From assembly GCF_000746085.1 (NCBI RefSeq), contig NZ_JQKO01000022.1:1-49923 (forward strand): a stretch of 49,923 nucleotides of DNA. Direction: 5' to 3'. The translations under genes were made by a program, and so were the position numbers. The stretch comes from Methylocapsa aurea (GTDB lineage: Bacteria > Pseudomonadota > Alphaproteobacteria > Rhizobiales > Beijerinckiaceae). Below are positions 9,449-17,638 of this stretch, piece by piece (the first letter of the stretch is position 1; every line of letters starts with the position of its first letter). The notes under the pieces are model-generated. The model saw nothing but the letters and a program-made list of their open reading frames with translations, did no database searches and was not told where the DNA came from.

Positions 9449-10518
9449 GCCTCCCTATCGAGCAGGGCGCGCTTGCGTTCGACTCCCCAGCGGTAACCAG
9501 ATAGCGCGCCATCGGTCCGCACAACGCGATGGCAGGGAATCGCCACCGCGAGGGCGTTCGCCGCGCAGGCATTGGCGACCGCGCGGACCGACTTAGGCGA
9601 TCCGATCCGCTTGGCGATCGCGGCATAGCTTGCCGTGGAGCCGGCGGGGATCTCTTGCAGCGCCCGCCAGACGCGCTGCTGGAACGCCGTTCCACGCAGA
9701 TCGAGCGGCAGATCGAGGCCGAGCGAGGGCGCCTCGACGAAACCCACCACCTTGGCCACAAGGTCCTCGAACCCCGCGTCGCCGCCAGTCAGCCGGGCGC
9801 GCGGGAACCGATCCTGCAGGTCGCGGGCCAGCGCATCGGCGTCGTCGCCCATGAGAATGGCGCAGACGCCGCGCGCGCTTCGCGCGACCAGGATGGAGCC
9901 GAGCGCGCATTCGCCGACCGCGAAGCGGATCTCCGCGCCGGCGCCCCCAGCTCGGTACGCCGTGGGGGTCATGCCAAGCACCTGGTTTGAGGCCTCATAG
10001 AACCTACTGTTGGAGTTGAAGCCGGCGGCATAGATCGCCTCGGTCACCGTCGCGCCGGGACGGGCGAGTTCGTCCCGGACCCGCTTGGCGCGGCAGGCGA
10101 TCGCGTAAGCCCTCGGCGTCACGCCGGTCGCGGATGTGAAGATCCGATGCAAATGAAAGGGGCTGAGCCCGGCCTTTCGGGCCAGCGCGTCCAGGCTGGG
10201 GATGTCCTCCGCGCTCTCGATCGCTCGGCAGATCTCCGCTGCTTTCGCGGCATGTCGCAGCGCCAGCGCGGGCGCATCCGGTTTGCAGCGCTTGCACGGA
10301 CGAAACCCCGCCCCCTCGGCGTCTTCGCGCGTCGCATGGAAATCGACGTTTTCGGGCTTGGCAAGGCGGGAGGCGCATGAGGGGCGGCAATAGACGCCGG
10401 TCGACTTGACCGAATAAACGAACTTGCCATCGAAGGCGCGATCGCGCGCGACGACGGCCGGCCACCTCGGGTCTTGTTCCGTCCTGGCGATCTTCGGTGT
10501 GTCTGACATGGCCTGCAT
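9355..10518 (-). CDS. ada: Bifunctional methylphosphotriester/O6-methylguanine-DNA methyltransferase and activator Ada
   Basis: Ada repairs O6-methylguanine and methylphosphotriesters by irreversible transfer to its own cysteines, and once methylated activates the adaptive response. All modules are present in 387 residues: an N-terminal zinc/acceptor domain with C44, C48, C75 and C78 (YCRPSC...PCKRC), an AraC-type HTH (~85-190), an RNase H-like domain, and the C-terminal methyltransferase with PCHRVV (acceptor C329). Starts at 10518 and 10509 are both possible; GGAG lies upstream of the first. The last ~30 residues past LLDRE are low-complexity and run 94 bases into the convergent protease gene. 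Confidence 0.95.
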   Translation of the reverse strand: MQAMSDTPKIARTEQDPRWPAVVARDRAFDGKFVYSVKSTGVYCRPSCASRLAKPENVDFHATREDAEGAGFRPCKRCKPDAPALALRHAAKAAEICRAIESAEDIPSLDALARKAGLSPFHLHRIFTSATGVTPRAYAIACRAKRVRDELARPGATVTEAIYAAGFNSNSRFYEASNQVLGMTPTAYRAGGAGAEIRFAVGECALGSILVARSARGVCAILMGDDADALARDLQDRFPRARLTGGDAGFEDLVAKVVGFVEAPSLGLDLPLDLRGTAFQQRVWRALQEIPAGSTASYAAIAKRIGSPKSVRAVANACAANALAVAIPCHRVVRTDGALSGYRWGVERKRALLDREAQAMAASGVAPASRAPASRNCRTRTGAGGCE

Positions 10519-10860
10519 TCTCGCGCCGCTCCGCCGAATACTATCTTGCCGCTGATATAGCGCCTGCGATGGCGCCCCGCACTCCGGCGCTTGCTTTCAA
10601 ATCATCGGCCAAACCATCGGCATCAAAACGCGCTTGCGGGGCCGCATTGGCCCCTAGATCTTTCCAATCCAATGTTGCTCGTTTGCAACAGCCGGACGGT
10701 ATGTATGATTTTTTTTGGCCTAGAGCTTACGCTTTGGCCGAAGTTTTTCTAGGCTTGGAATTGACCAGAGCCCCCTCGAGCTGAAAGTTCGGCGGCAGCG
10801 GCTCAGCAGGGTCTCCCGGCGCGCCGGGAAGGCCGGATGGTCGAATGATGGGAGGGTGAT
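10519..10860. promoter_or_regulatory. Divergent spacer between ada and the TonB receptor
   Basis: 342 bases with no credible gene. A small inverted repeat GTTGC (10674-10678)/GCAAC (10685-10689) is followed about 20 bases later by a run of T. It could be an operator or a weak hairpin; nothing identifies the factor. The promoters of both flanking genes must lie here. Confidence 0.4.
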
Positions 10861-13110
10861 TTGCTCCAAGGCAGCCATGGCGCCGATCGATTGCGAGCGC
10901 GGCGAATCGCCAGGATAGCGATGTCGGGAGGTTCGGCGCTGGCGATGATGAGCGCCCTCACGCTCCATGCCGCAGCGGAGGAGAGCGTCGCGCTTCCCAC
11001 CGTCGACGTGTCCGGACCAGAGGTGGAAAATGCGAAGGCCGACTCGACGACAAGCGCTGGGACCGGGGCGCCGGCCGACATGAACGACGCCGCGAGCGCC
11101 TTCAGCGTCACCGGCGAACAGGTCAACGAGCGCATCTTCGCGCGGCCGGCGCAAGCGCTGGAAATCGTCCCCGGACTGGTCATCACCCAGCATAGCGGCG
11201 ACGGCAAGGCCAACCAATATTTCCTGCGCGGCTTCAACCTCGATCACGGAACCGATCTCGCCATCTATCTCGACGGCATGCCGATGAACATGCGCACCCA
11301 TGCGCATGGCCAAGGCTACACCGATCTCAATATGCTGATTCCCGAGCTGATCAGCTCGGTCGACATCAAAAAAGGCCCCTATTTCGCCGACGAAGGCGAC
11401 TTCGCCTCGGCCGGAGCGGTTCATATCAACCTGCTGGACAGTTTCGACGGGCAGGTGGTGAAGGCGACCCTCGGCAGCTTCGACTATCTGCGCTATCTGG
11501 GCCTTGGCTCGGTCAAGGCGGGGGAGGGAAATCTTCTCTACGCCGGAGAGGTCAACTTCTACAATGGCCCATGGACCTATCCCGACAAATTGCGCAAGCT
11601 GAACAGCGTTCTTCGCTACACGCAAGGCACGGCGCTGAACGGGTTTTCGATCACCGGCATGGCCTATGGCAACCAATGGAACTCGACCGATCAGATCCCT
11701 GAGCGGGCGGTGAGCGACATCGGCCTCTATGGCTCCCTCAACCCCTCCGACGGCGGCAATGCTCAGCGCTTTTCGCTCTCAGGCCAATGGGCGAAGACGG
11801 AGGGAGGCAACGCCTGGCAGGCCAATGCTTACGCGGTCAGGAGCGCGCTTAATCTTTGGAACGATTTCACCTACTTCCTCTCAAATCCAATCCTTGGCGA
11901 CCAGTTTCATCAGCATGAGACCCGCACATTCGCAGGGGCCAACGCCTCTTACACTTTATCAAACGTCATCGCCGGCATTCCAACCGAGACCACGTTCGGC
12001 GTGCAGAGCCGTTTCGACGACATCAATCTCCTCCTCACCAACACCTATCAGCGGCATTGGCTGTCGACCACCCGGCAGGATCACGTGAGGGAAGGCAGCA
12101 TCGGCTTCTATGCACAACAAACCTATCATTGGAGCGAGTGGTGCAAGGCCATCGTTGGAATTCGCGGCGATGTCTATACAGCCTCCGTCAATGCGCTGAA
12201 CCTGCCGCTGAATTCAGGCGACGCCGTCGCCTTCGTCCCCGGCCCGAAACTGAGCGTCATCTTCGGGCCCTTTGAAAAAACCGAATTCTACATGAATATC
12301 GGCCAGGGCTTCCACAGCAATGACGTTCGCGGCGTGACAATCAAAGTCGATCCGATCGACCCGGCCAGCAGGCTGGATCGGGCGCCCCTCTTGGTGCCGA
12401 CGCAAGGCGCGGAAATCGGCGTCCGCACCAAGGCAATCGCGGGACTGAACAGCGCCATCGCCATTTTCGGCCTCGACGCCGCTTCCGAAAACCTTTTTGT
12501 CGGAGACGCCGGAACCACAGAGCCCAGCCGGCCGACCCGCCGCATCGGCATCGAATGGACCAATGATTACCGGCCGGTTTCCTGGTTGGACCTCGAAGCC
12601 GACGTGGCCGTGACGCGGTCGCGGTTCCTCGGCTATGATTACGGGCAGGCCATCGCCTACAACGAGCTCGCCGGCTACCCGCTGGCGCAAATCGGCAATG
12701 CCCCTGGAAATTTCATTCCCGGCGCGCCCAATGTCGTCGGAACGATTAACCTCACGCTCGGCGAGAAGACCGGATGGTTCGGAGGGCTCGGCTATCGCTA
12801 TTTCGGACCCCGGCCGCTGACGGAAGATAATGCTTTCATCTCTCCGGCGACGGGCCTCCTCAACGCCCGCGCGGGGTATAATTTCGAAAATGGCTGGAAG
12901 ATCCAACTGGACGCTTTCAACATAACCAACAGCCGGTCGGATCAGATCACCTATGCCTATGGGTCCTTTTTGAAGACCGATAATCTTTACCAGGCGTGTA
13001 ATGGGCCGGTCCCGCCGCCGGCGGCCGTCTGCGAGAATGGCGTCATGGGCCGCGTCCTCCACCCGGTCGAGCCCTTGGCGCTGCGGTTGACGATCGCGGG
13101 CAGGTTCTAG
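10861..13110 (+). CDS. TonB-dependent outer-membrane receptor
   Basis: 749 residues. The TTG at 10861 is preceded by GGAGG five bases away, so it is the better start than the ATG at 10921. The N-terminus is basic then hydrophobic, with a signal-peptidase-like AAAEE near residue 40, and a TonB-box-like LPTVDV follows. The plug domain has FARPAQALEIVPGL, QYFLRGFNLDHGTDLAIYLD and a His-rich NMRTHAHGQGYTD. The rest is beta-barrel repeats ending in the terminal motif LRLTIAGRF. Such receptors import metal chelates or cobalamin using TonB energy. The substrate cannot be read from the sequence; metal uptake is a reasonable guess. It is the last chromosomal gene before the integrated element. Confidence 0.9.
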   Translation: MLQGSHGADRLRARRIARIAMSGGSALAMMSALTLHAAAEESVALPTVDVSGPEVENAKADSTTSAGTGAPADMNDAASAFSVTGEQVNERIFARPAQALEIVPGLVITQHSGDGKANQYFLRGFNLDHGTDLAIYLDGMPMNMRTHAHGQGYTDLNMLIPELISSVDIKKGPYFADEGDFASAGAVHINLLDSFDGQVVKATLGSFDYLRYLGLGSVKAGEGNLLYAGEVNFYNGPWTYPDKLRKLNSVLRYTQGTALNGFSITGMAYGNQWNSTDQIPERAVSDIGLYGSLNPSDGGNAQRFSLSGQWAKTEGGNAWQANAYAVRSALNLWNDFTYFLSNPILGDQFHQHETRTFAGANASYTLSNVIAGIPTETTFGVQSRFDDINLLLTNTYQRHWLSTTRQDHVREGSIGFYAQQTYHWSEWCKAIVGIRGDVYTASVNALNLPLNSGDAVAFVPGPKLSVIFGPFEKTEFYMNIGQGFHSNDVRGVTIKVDPIDPASRLDRAPLLVPTQGAEIGVRTKAIAGLNSAIAIFGLDAASENLFVGDAGTTEPSRPTRRIGIEWTNDYRPVSWLDLEADVAVTRSRFLGYDYGQAIAYNELAGYPLAQIGNAPGNFIPGAPNVVGTINLTLGEKTGWFGGLGYRYFGPRPLTEDNAFISPATGLLNARAGYNFENGWKIQLDAFNITNSRSDQITYAYGSFLKTDNLYQACNGPVPPPAAVCENGVMGRVLHPVEPLALRLTIAGRF

Positions 13111-13114
13111 AAAG

Positions 13115-13137
13115 CTGGCGGAGAGGGGGTCCGCCAG
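13115..13137. repeat. Distal attachment site, also a perfect hairpin
   Basis: Bases 13115-13127 (CTGGCGGAGAGGG) repeat the 3' end of the tRNA-Ser gene at 29251-29263. The same place forms an 8-bp hairpin, CTGGCGGA (13115-13122)/TCCGCCAG (13130-13137), which could end the TonB receptor transcript, although no T-run follows. An exact 13-base match placed precisely at the boundary between chromosomal and phage-type genes is unlikely by chance. Confidence 0.8.
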
Positions 13138-13279
13138 AAGTACGTCATAAGAAATTGATTTAGATACAGAAATAGAAATGCGCTATTTCAGCGTCCTAGT
13201 CATTATCCTAGTTAGATGGTCGGCGGCCCTTTCGCCGACTCGGCTTCCATGGAAATCGAGGCCGGTCGGCGCCGAGTTT

Positions 13280-13783
13280 TCAGACTTTGACATTCGACTT
13301 CTCCGGGTTTTGAAAAAGGAGGACCGCGCCCGTCTTGGTAAGCGCGTAGATGAGGGCCGGGACGGCGACGCCGAGGCCGATCGCCGGGTAGAGCAGCCAT
13401 CCTTCGGCATGCGCCGCAAAAGCGAGGGCGTTCATTCCCGCCGAGATGGCGAGGGTTCCGATGATCGCCGGCGCGGCGTAGCGCGCTGCGGCCGGCCGGA
13501 TCGCTGCCGGCGAGACGAGCATGGCGAGCTCGAGGACGACGAAGCCGACATCGATGCCTATGGCCATCAGCCAGCCGTCGCGCTCGCCCGAGCCCGTAAC
13601 CAGCGCGACGCCGGCGGCGAGATGCGACAGCGACAGGCCGACCAGGACCAGCGCGACGCACAAGACGCCGATCGCGGCCGCGACATGACGTCGGCGCCCG
13701 CGCCTCGAGGCGCGCGATGGCGAGGCCTCCCGCCTCGGCGCGCGGCGTGGAGGCTTTGTCTTTTCGAGACGGACGACGGTCAT
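13280..13783 (-). CDS. Four-span membrane protein of the element, unknown function
   Basis: 167 residues from the ATG at 13783, whose ATGA overlaps the stop of the upstream gene by four bases (translational coupling). The first ~35 residues are very basic (Arg/Pro/Lys), followed by about four hydrophobic segments (AAIGVLCVALVLVGLSL, DVGFVVLELAMLV, APAIIGTLAISAGMNALAF, PAIGLGVAVPALIYAL). Similar small membrane proteins occur in alphaproteobacterial prophages as far as I recall; no function is assigned. Last gene before the distal att site. Confidence 0.65.
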   Translation of the reverse strand: MTVVRLEKTKPPRRAPRREASPSRASRRGRRRHVAAAIGVLCVALVLVGLSLSHLAAGVALVTGSGERDGWLMAIGIDVGFVVLELAMLVSPAAIRPAAARYAAPAIIGTLAISAGMNALAFAAHAEGWLLYPAIGLGVAVPALIYALTKTGAVLLFQNPEKSNVKV

Positions 13784-14478
13784 GGGGCCGCTCCAACCGC
13801 TGCGCTTGTCACGGCCGGCGGCCATTCGGTCGCGAAATGCCAGCCGCCGCGCTTGTCGATCGGCGGCGATCGTCCGGTTGCGGCCCTGGCATAGGTCCAC
13901 CAGGCGTCGCCTTGCGGCGAATCGCGCCTGACCCAAATGCCTGTTGGAATGTCGGCCTTGCCGGCGCCCGGCGCGGCGACGCCTCGCGCGCGCTTGGTCT
14001 CGGCGTCACGCGCCATGAAGCGCCGAAGCTCGGCATGCCAGTCCGCGCGCCGCACGGCGTTCGCCGCCGCCCAAAGCTTCAAGTCCCGCGCGGACCTCGC
14101 AACCTCTCCCTCGGACAGCCCTTCGGCCTGGCCAAAGGCTCGATCTTCGGCGCAGGCTTCGAAATCGACGGGCAACCGGCCGGGCGCGGGCGCGCGCTCT
14201 CCCGAGGTAGGGGTTAGGAAAGGGGTTTGATTATATTCTTTGGGGGGAACCTCAGGGGAAGGAGGTAACGGGCCGTCACAGCGTGACGCGTGACGGAGGG
14301 CGCGTTTGCGCTCCCTGCAGCGCTGTTGCCGGAGCCTTGCGCCTTCACGAAGCCGCGCCAGGCGCTCTTCGCGCTCGCGCTCCCTTGCCTGCTCCAAGGC
14401 GGTCACGGCCGCCGCGATTTGCTCGCCGGAGCAGCCTTCGTCCAAAAGAGCGCGGGCGATCGGTCCGAAGATCCCCAT
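13780..14478 (-). CDS. Phage-type replication-associated protein (hypothetical)
   Basis: 232 residues. A charged Arg/Glu-rich helix lies near residues 30-60, then a Pro-rich linker, then a C-terminal module containing WAAANAVRRADWHAELRRFM and a terminal WVRRDSPQGDAWWTYARA...GGWHFATEWPP. This terminal pattern is typical of prophage proteins in the position of replication/DnaT-like genes. The function is not proven from sequence. It overlaps the next gene by four bases and lies 3 bases after the 228-aa gene, so the three form one leftward transcript. Confidence 0.6.
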   Translation of the reverse strand: MGIFGPIARALLDEGCSGEQIAAAVTALEQAREREREERLARLREGARLRQQRCRERKRALRHASRCDGPLPPSPEVPPKEYNQTPFLTPTSGERAPAPGRLPVDFEACAEDRAFGQAEGLSEGEVARSARDLKLWAAANAVRRADWHAELRRFMARDAETKRARGVAAPGAGKADIPTGIWVRRDSPQGDAWWTYARAATGRSPPIDKRGGWHFATEWPPAVTSAAVGAAP

Positions 14479-14481
14479 GGT

Positions 14482-15168
14482 TCAGCCCTCCGCCGTCGGC
14501 CGGCTGGCGAGGGAATGGAGCAGCGCCTCGATGCGCTCGCCTTCCATATCATCGAGGCGCTCTAGCAGATGTTTTGCCTTGGCCTGGATCTCCGCGATCG
14601 AAGCGCAGGGCCAGGCGCAGATTTGCAGGAGGATCGCGTCAGCCGCCTTCGACGCTTGTTCGGTCTGCGCCTCGGCTCTCGAATAGTCCGCCTTCTCTTT
14701 GGATGCCGCGACCTTGGCGGCGAGATCGTCGAAGGCTTTGAGGACGTCTTCGACATGCTCTTTCCAGAGGTCAAAGAACTTCCTGCGCATCGGCCCGAAA
14801 GAATGGTCCACCGCCCCGCAAAGCGATTGCTTATCGATCGCCAGCAGCCGAATCAGCTCGGCCCGGCTGCCGGCCGGGTCGTTGAGGTCACAGCGCCATT
14901 TCACTGGCCATTGGCGCGTGAAATCGACGGGGTTCTTGACATCCTTGAAGCGCAGAAAGGCCTCGTCTTCCTGTATGCAAGCGAGGCCATATGCTTCTTC
15001 GGCCGCGCGATGCGCTTCGAAGAGGTCTAGCAGCTCGGGCGAGACCGCCGGCGAGGCATGGGCCGCGTGAGCCAGCGCGCCAAAGACGGCGCCGGCCGAT
15101 CCGGCGGCAAGGAATAGGCGACGATTTGGCAAGCCGATAGCGCTTGCCGGAACGGGAAGGTTCGGCAT
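14482..15168 (-). CDS. Hypothetical element protein with Tat-like N-terminus
   Basis: 228 residues. The N-terminus NRRLFLAAGSAGAVFGALAH resembles a Tat-type signal but with RR-LFL after a neutral start, ending near AHAS. The remainder is helical and charged, with an acidic/Lys-rich coiled-coil-like region around residues 120-170. I do not recognise the family. It is divergent from the XRE gene at 15282, and the 113-base spacer between them holds operator-like inverted repeats. Confidence 0.6.
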   Translation of the reverse strand: MPNLPVPASAIGLPNRRLFLAAGSAGAVFGALAHAAHASPAVSPELLDLFEAHRAAEEAYGLACIQEDEAFLRFKDVKNPVDFTRQWPVKWRCDLNDPAGSRAELIRLLAIDKQSLCGAVDHSFGPMRRKFFDLWKEHVEDVLKAFDDLAAKVAASKEKADYSRAEAQTEQASKAADAILLQICAWPCASIAEIQAKAKHLLERLDDMEGERIEALLHSLASRPTAEG

Positions 15169-15218
15169 TTGGGTTGCTCCATTGACGGAAGCACTGCTTG
15201 TGCTATGAATTTATATCA

Positions 15219-15277
15219 GCGCTCTCTTTTTAAAGCCGATATATAAGAGCGTCAATCTCAATTTATAGCGGTGCTAT
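15219..15277. promoter_or_regulatory. Operator-like inverted repeats between divergent element genes
   Basis: Two symmetric motifs: CGCTCT (15220-15225)/AGAGCG (15246-15251), and ATAGC (15265-15269)/GCTAT (15273-15277). The second ends four bases before the XRE start codon, where no Shine-Dalgarno is visible. GCGCTCTC at 15219 and AGAGCGTCAA at 15246 recur in the same order at 22596 and 22617 in the other regulatory gap of the element. Confidence 0.5.
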
Positions 15278-15281
15278 TAAA

Positions 15282-15569
15282 ATGCTGGCGGTGCAGTGCA
15301 AGATGGCCAGAGTCGCGCTCGGGCTTGGTCTCCGGGAACTTGCAGAATTGGCTAAGGTGGCGCCGGCGACTATTTCCCGTCTCGAAGCGGGCGAGGAGCT
15401 GAAGCCGCGAACTATCGAAGCCATCCGCACTGCCCTCGAGGCGGCCGGCGTGATCTTCGTCGAAGAAAATGGCGAGGGGCCGGGCGTCAGGCTGAGGAAA
15501 GGCGGCGCCAAAGGCAACCAGGCCACAGCAATCCCGGTCGAGGATCTGAACGCCGAAAATGACGAGTGA
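15282..15569 (+). CDS. XRE-family HTH regulator, candidate element repressor
   Basis: 95 residues with a canonical XRE/Cro fold: LGLRELAELAKVAPATISRLEAGE forms helices 2 and 3, followed by TIEAIRTALEAAGVIFVEENGEGPGVRL, the usual tail of small phage-type repressors. It is the only plus-strand gene of the element, divergent from the 14482-15168 operon. That is the arrangement of a switch regulator controlling both directions. Autoregulation through the inverted repeats in its upstream gap is inference. Confidence 0.8.
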   Translation: MLAVQCKMARVALGLGLRELAELAKVAPATISRLEAGEELKPRTIEAIRTALEAAGVIFVEENGEGPGVRLRKGGAKGNQATAIPVEDLNAENDE

Positions 15570-15662
15570 AGCCCGCCGCCCTCGATCAACCGGCATCAAA
15601 TTCATCGCCGAGAACGGCGGCGCGAAACCAACCCAGCGAATCGGGAAATAGCCAAATCAAGA

Positions 15663-16742
15663 TTATGAAATCAATTTCAGCGTCCCATGACTTCGTGCGG
15701 GGCGTTCGCTTTCAGAGTCGGAAAGCATATTGGCTAGGCCAAACAGCAGATTTTCGATCTCCCGCTGTGGGACGCTCAATTGCTCGGCGATTTCTTTCTT
15801 CGTGACTTTTTCGTTCCAAAGCGCAGTCAACACCTTTTGCCACACGACAGATTGTTCGCGCCCAATTCCAAACGGCTCTGCGGTTCTGTAACCAACTTCA
15901 GTCGCTTGAATACAGAACATTCGATACTGCCAGTCTGATACTATATCCAACGAATGGAGCCGATGAATCATTGCCATAACAGACACGGACCAGCGTTTTT
16001 TTGCCTCAACGATCTGGTTGAGCGCATGAAGACGAGGCACTTTCGCAAGCACGTCGGCCGCCGGCATCAAAAATGAAGACGCAAACTGATCTGCTTGTTC
16101 TTCAGCTTTTCTTCCCTGCGGCCCTCCGTGCTTATGAAGCACGAGATGAGCAAGCTCATGGGCTGCGTCAAAGCGGCTGCGCTCTGGCGTCTTCATCATA
16201 TTCAGGAAGACAAATGGTCTTTCACCTCTCCACACAGAAAAAGCGTCGACTGTCTTTGTATTTTCGGCCAAAGAGAAAACGCGGATTCCCTTAGCTTCTA
16301 ATAGATGCACCATGTTTTTGATTGGCTGTTCGCCAAGCGTCCATTCTTGGCGAAGCGAGCGTGCAGCAACCTCAGGGCTTTCTCCAGATAGGTCAATAAG
16401 GTCCGGTTCTGGTAGTGCAAAATGCTCATCCACCCAATCTGACAAAGCGTAGGCAAGCGTTCCAGCAGCAAGCGCCGAATCTCGATCCTTGGCAGACATA
16501 GCGGTAAGGCTACGAAAACTCGCCGCGTCCGCCACAATCTCGTCCATGTCTGGCGCATGAAAAAAGGCGGCTGGAAAATCCAATAATTTTGCAATCTTTT
16601 CCACAACGTCATCAGGCGGCTCTATGTCTCCGCTTTCATAACGCAAAATAGTGTGAGGGGTAACGCCAAGCTCCTCGGCGAATGCTTTCTTGGTCAGTCC
16701 CCTCCGTCGACGAGCAAGGCTGAATCGTCCGGGCGTAAACAT
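15663..16742 (-). CDS. XRE-HTH / ImmA-IrrE-type metallopeptidase fusion
   Basis: 359 residues. An N-terminal HTH (SLARRRRGLTKKAFAEELGVTPHTILRYESG) is followed by an ImmA/IrrE (M78) domain with the zinc motif HELAHLVLHKHG and the downstream EEQADQFASSFLMP. Family members cleave repressors or act as regulators; COG2856-type fusions are often partners of toxin-like genes. It starts six bases after the stop of the unknown 16748-17392 gene, so the two are co-transcribed. Base composition is visibly less GC-rich than the chromosomal genes around the element, as expected for recently acquired cargo. Confidence 0.88.
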   Translation of the reverse strand: MFTPGRFSLARRRRGLTKKAFAEELGVTPHTILRYESGDIEPPDDVVEKIAKLLDFPAAFFHAPDMDEIVADAASFRSLTAMSAKDRDSALAAGTLAYALSDWVDEHFALPEPDLIDLSGESPEVAARSLRQEWTLGEQPIKNMVHLLEAKGIRVFSLAENTKTVDAFSVWRGERPFVFLNMMKTPERSRFDAAHELAHLVLHKHGGPQGRKAEEQADQFASSFLMPAADVLAKVPRLHALNQIVEAKKRWSVSVMAMIHRLHSLDIVSDWQYRMFCIQATEVGYRTAEPFGIGREQSVVWQKVLTALWNEKVTKKEIAEQLSVPQREIENLLFGLANMLSDSESERPARSHGTLKLIS

Positions 16743-16747
16743 GGCGC

Positions 16748-17392
16748 TTATTTCCGCCGAATGTTGATCTCAAAATCTTGACCGCCGTCTCTGCCGCCAT
16801 TTTCAGCGGGCGGCTCGATCGCAATCCGTTCCCATTCACCAGGCCGAAGAATCCATATTCTCTCGCTATAGCCGACGAAGTATCCAGACTTGAACTCGAT
16901 CGGGCGGGACAACTCGGCGCGCACTAATTGACCATCGTCGAAAACGCACAATTGCCAGAGGTCGAAGGCACCTTCCTTGATCGATTTTGGGTGTTCTTTT
17001 CGAAACAGCTCTAGCTGATTATTGAGATCGGTGATCTTTTCAGCCGCCGGACCTTTTAAGGTGCGATTTCTTGGGGAGCGGGACCGATCGCAGACGCCGA
17101 AGTCGGCATTCATCACTGTAATCTTCTTTCGGAAGTCGCGGTTGGCAATATGCTCCACGCCGTCATCGTCGCCAGCATCCCACCCCTCCCGGCAAAAGTT
17201 TTGGCGCATTCTGGTGATTCCCGCATCCCATGCGAAATAGCCGGGGGAAGCTTTTGGGTTGTGGTCCGTGCACGAACCGCGTGCGGCAACCATAGCCTTA
17301 ACGACTTCGATCCATTGATCGCGAGAAGAGTTGAAATACTGCGCGAGCCGCCGGTCGCATTCCCGAGGCGTTTCATGGATGATCGCGACCAT
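16748..17392 (-). CDS. Unknown protein, first gene of the XRE-ImmA operon
   Basis: 214 residues from the ATG at 17392 (MVAIIHETPREC), supported by GGAG about eight bases upstream; a TTG at 17419 would lie inside a palindrome and is less likely. The protein is soluble-looking with scattered Cys and Trp residues and a C-terminal beta-rich segment (FKSGYFVGYSERIWILRPGEWERIAIEPP). No family recognised. Its tight coupling to an XRE-ImmA gene, lower GC and neighbouring darTG suggest a toxin or defence effector, but this is inference. A 44-bp palindrome lies immediately upstream. Confidence 0.6.
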   Translation of the reverse strand: MVAIIHETPRECDRRLAQYFNSSRDQWIEVVKAMVAARGSCTDHNPKASPGYFAWDAGITRMRQNFCREGWDAGDDDGVEHIANRDFRKKITVMNADFGVCDRSRSPRNRTLKGPAAEKITDLNNQLELFRKEHPKSIKEGAFDLWQLCVFDDGQLVRAELSRPIEFKSGYFVGYSERIWILRPGEWERIAIEPPAENGGRDGGQDFEINIRRK

Positions 17393-17403
17393 TCCGAATC
17401 TCC

Positions 17404-17447
17404 GCGTAACTTTTTTCAATCACGAACGTGATATAAAAAAGTTACGC
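17404..17447. promoter_or_regulatory. 44-bp nested perfect palindrome, probable operator
   Basis: Outer arms GCGTAACTTTTTT (17404-17416) and AAAAAAGTTACGC (17435-17447) are 13 bases and perfectly complementary. Inside them ATCACG (17419-17424) and CGTGAT (17427-17432) form a second dyad. It lies just upstream of the ribosome binding site of the unknown/XRE-ImmA operon. No T-run follows either hairpin in either direction, so an operator (autoregulation by the XRE domain) is more likely than a terminator. Confidence 0.65.
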
Positions 17448-17600
17448 TGTCAAGCCGGCTCGCCTATTTCCCACGTTTTCGGCCACTGCTTTTTTCGCGA
17501 TCTCGGCGCGGCGCTCAGGCGGCATGCTCTTGGCCCGGGCTACGCCCTCTTTCTTGCCGAGCGCCTTTGCGGCGTTCTGTCGGTCGCGAGCTCGACGATC
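17442..17600 (-). pseudogene. Remnant of a small basic protein gene
   Basis: On the minus strand this frame encodes NAAKALGKKEGVARAKSM then PPERRAEIAKKAVAEN, ending at TAA (17442-17444). This resembles the short basic proteins with a GGxARAKxLxPERRxEIAxKAA pattern. The frame stays open upstream into the end of darG but offers no ATG, GTG or TTG start before the internal Met, and the usual ARW-type C-terminus is missing. It looks like a fragment cut off by the insertion of darTG, or by the palindrome on its other side. Confidence 0.4.
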
Positions 17601-17638
17601 ATGATGGCTGTACGGGAAGCGCTCGCTCTTAGTGCCCT

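Noticed and set aside
13115-13137. The hairpin read only as a terminator for the TonB receptor
   Set aside because: No T-run follows, and the exact 13-base match to the tRNA end makes the att-site explanation stronger; both may be true.
17404-17447. The palindrome read as a bidirectional terminator
   Set aside because: No uridine tract follows the hairpin in either direction; the position just upstream of a ribosome binding site fits an operator better.
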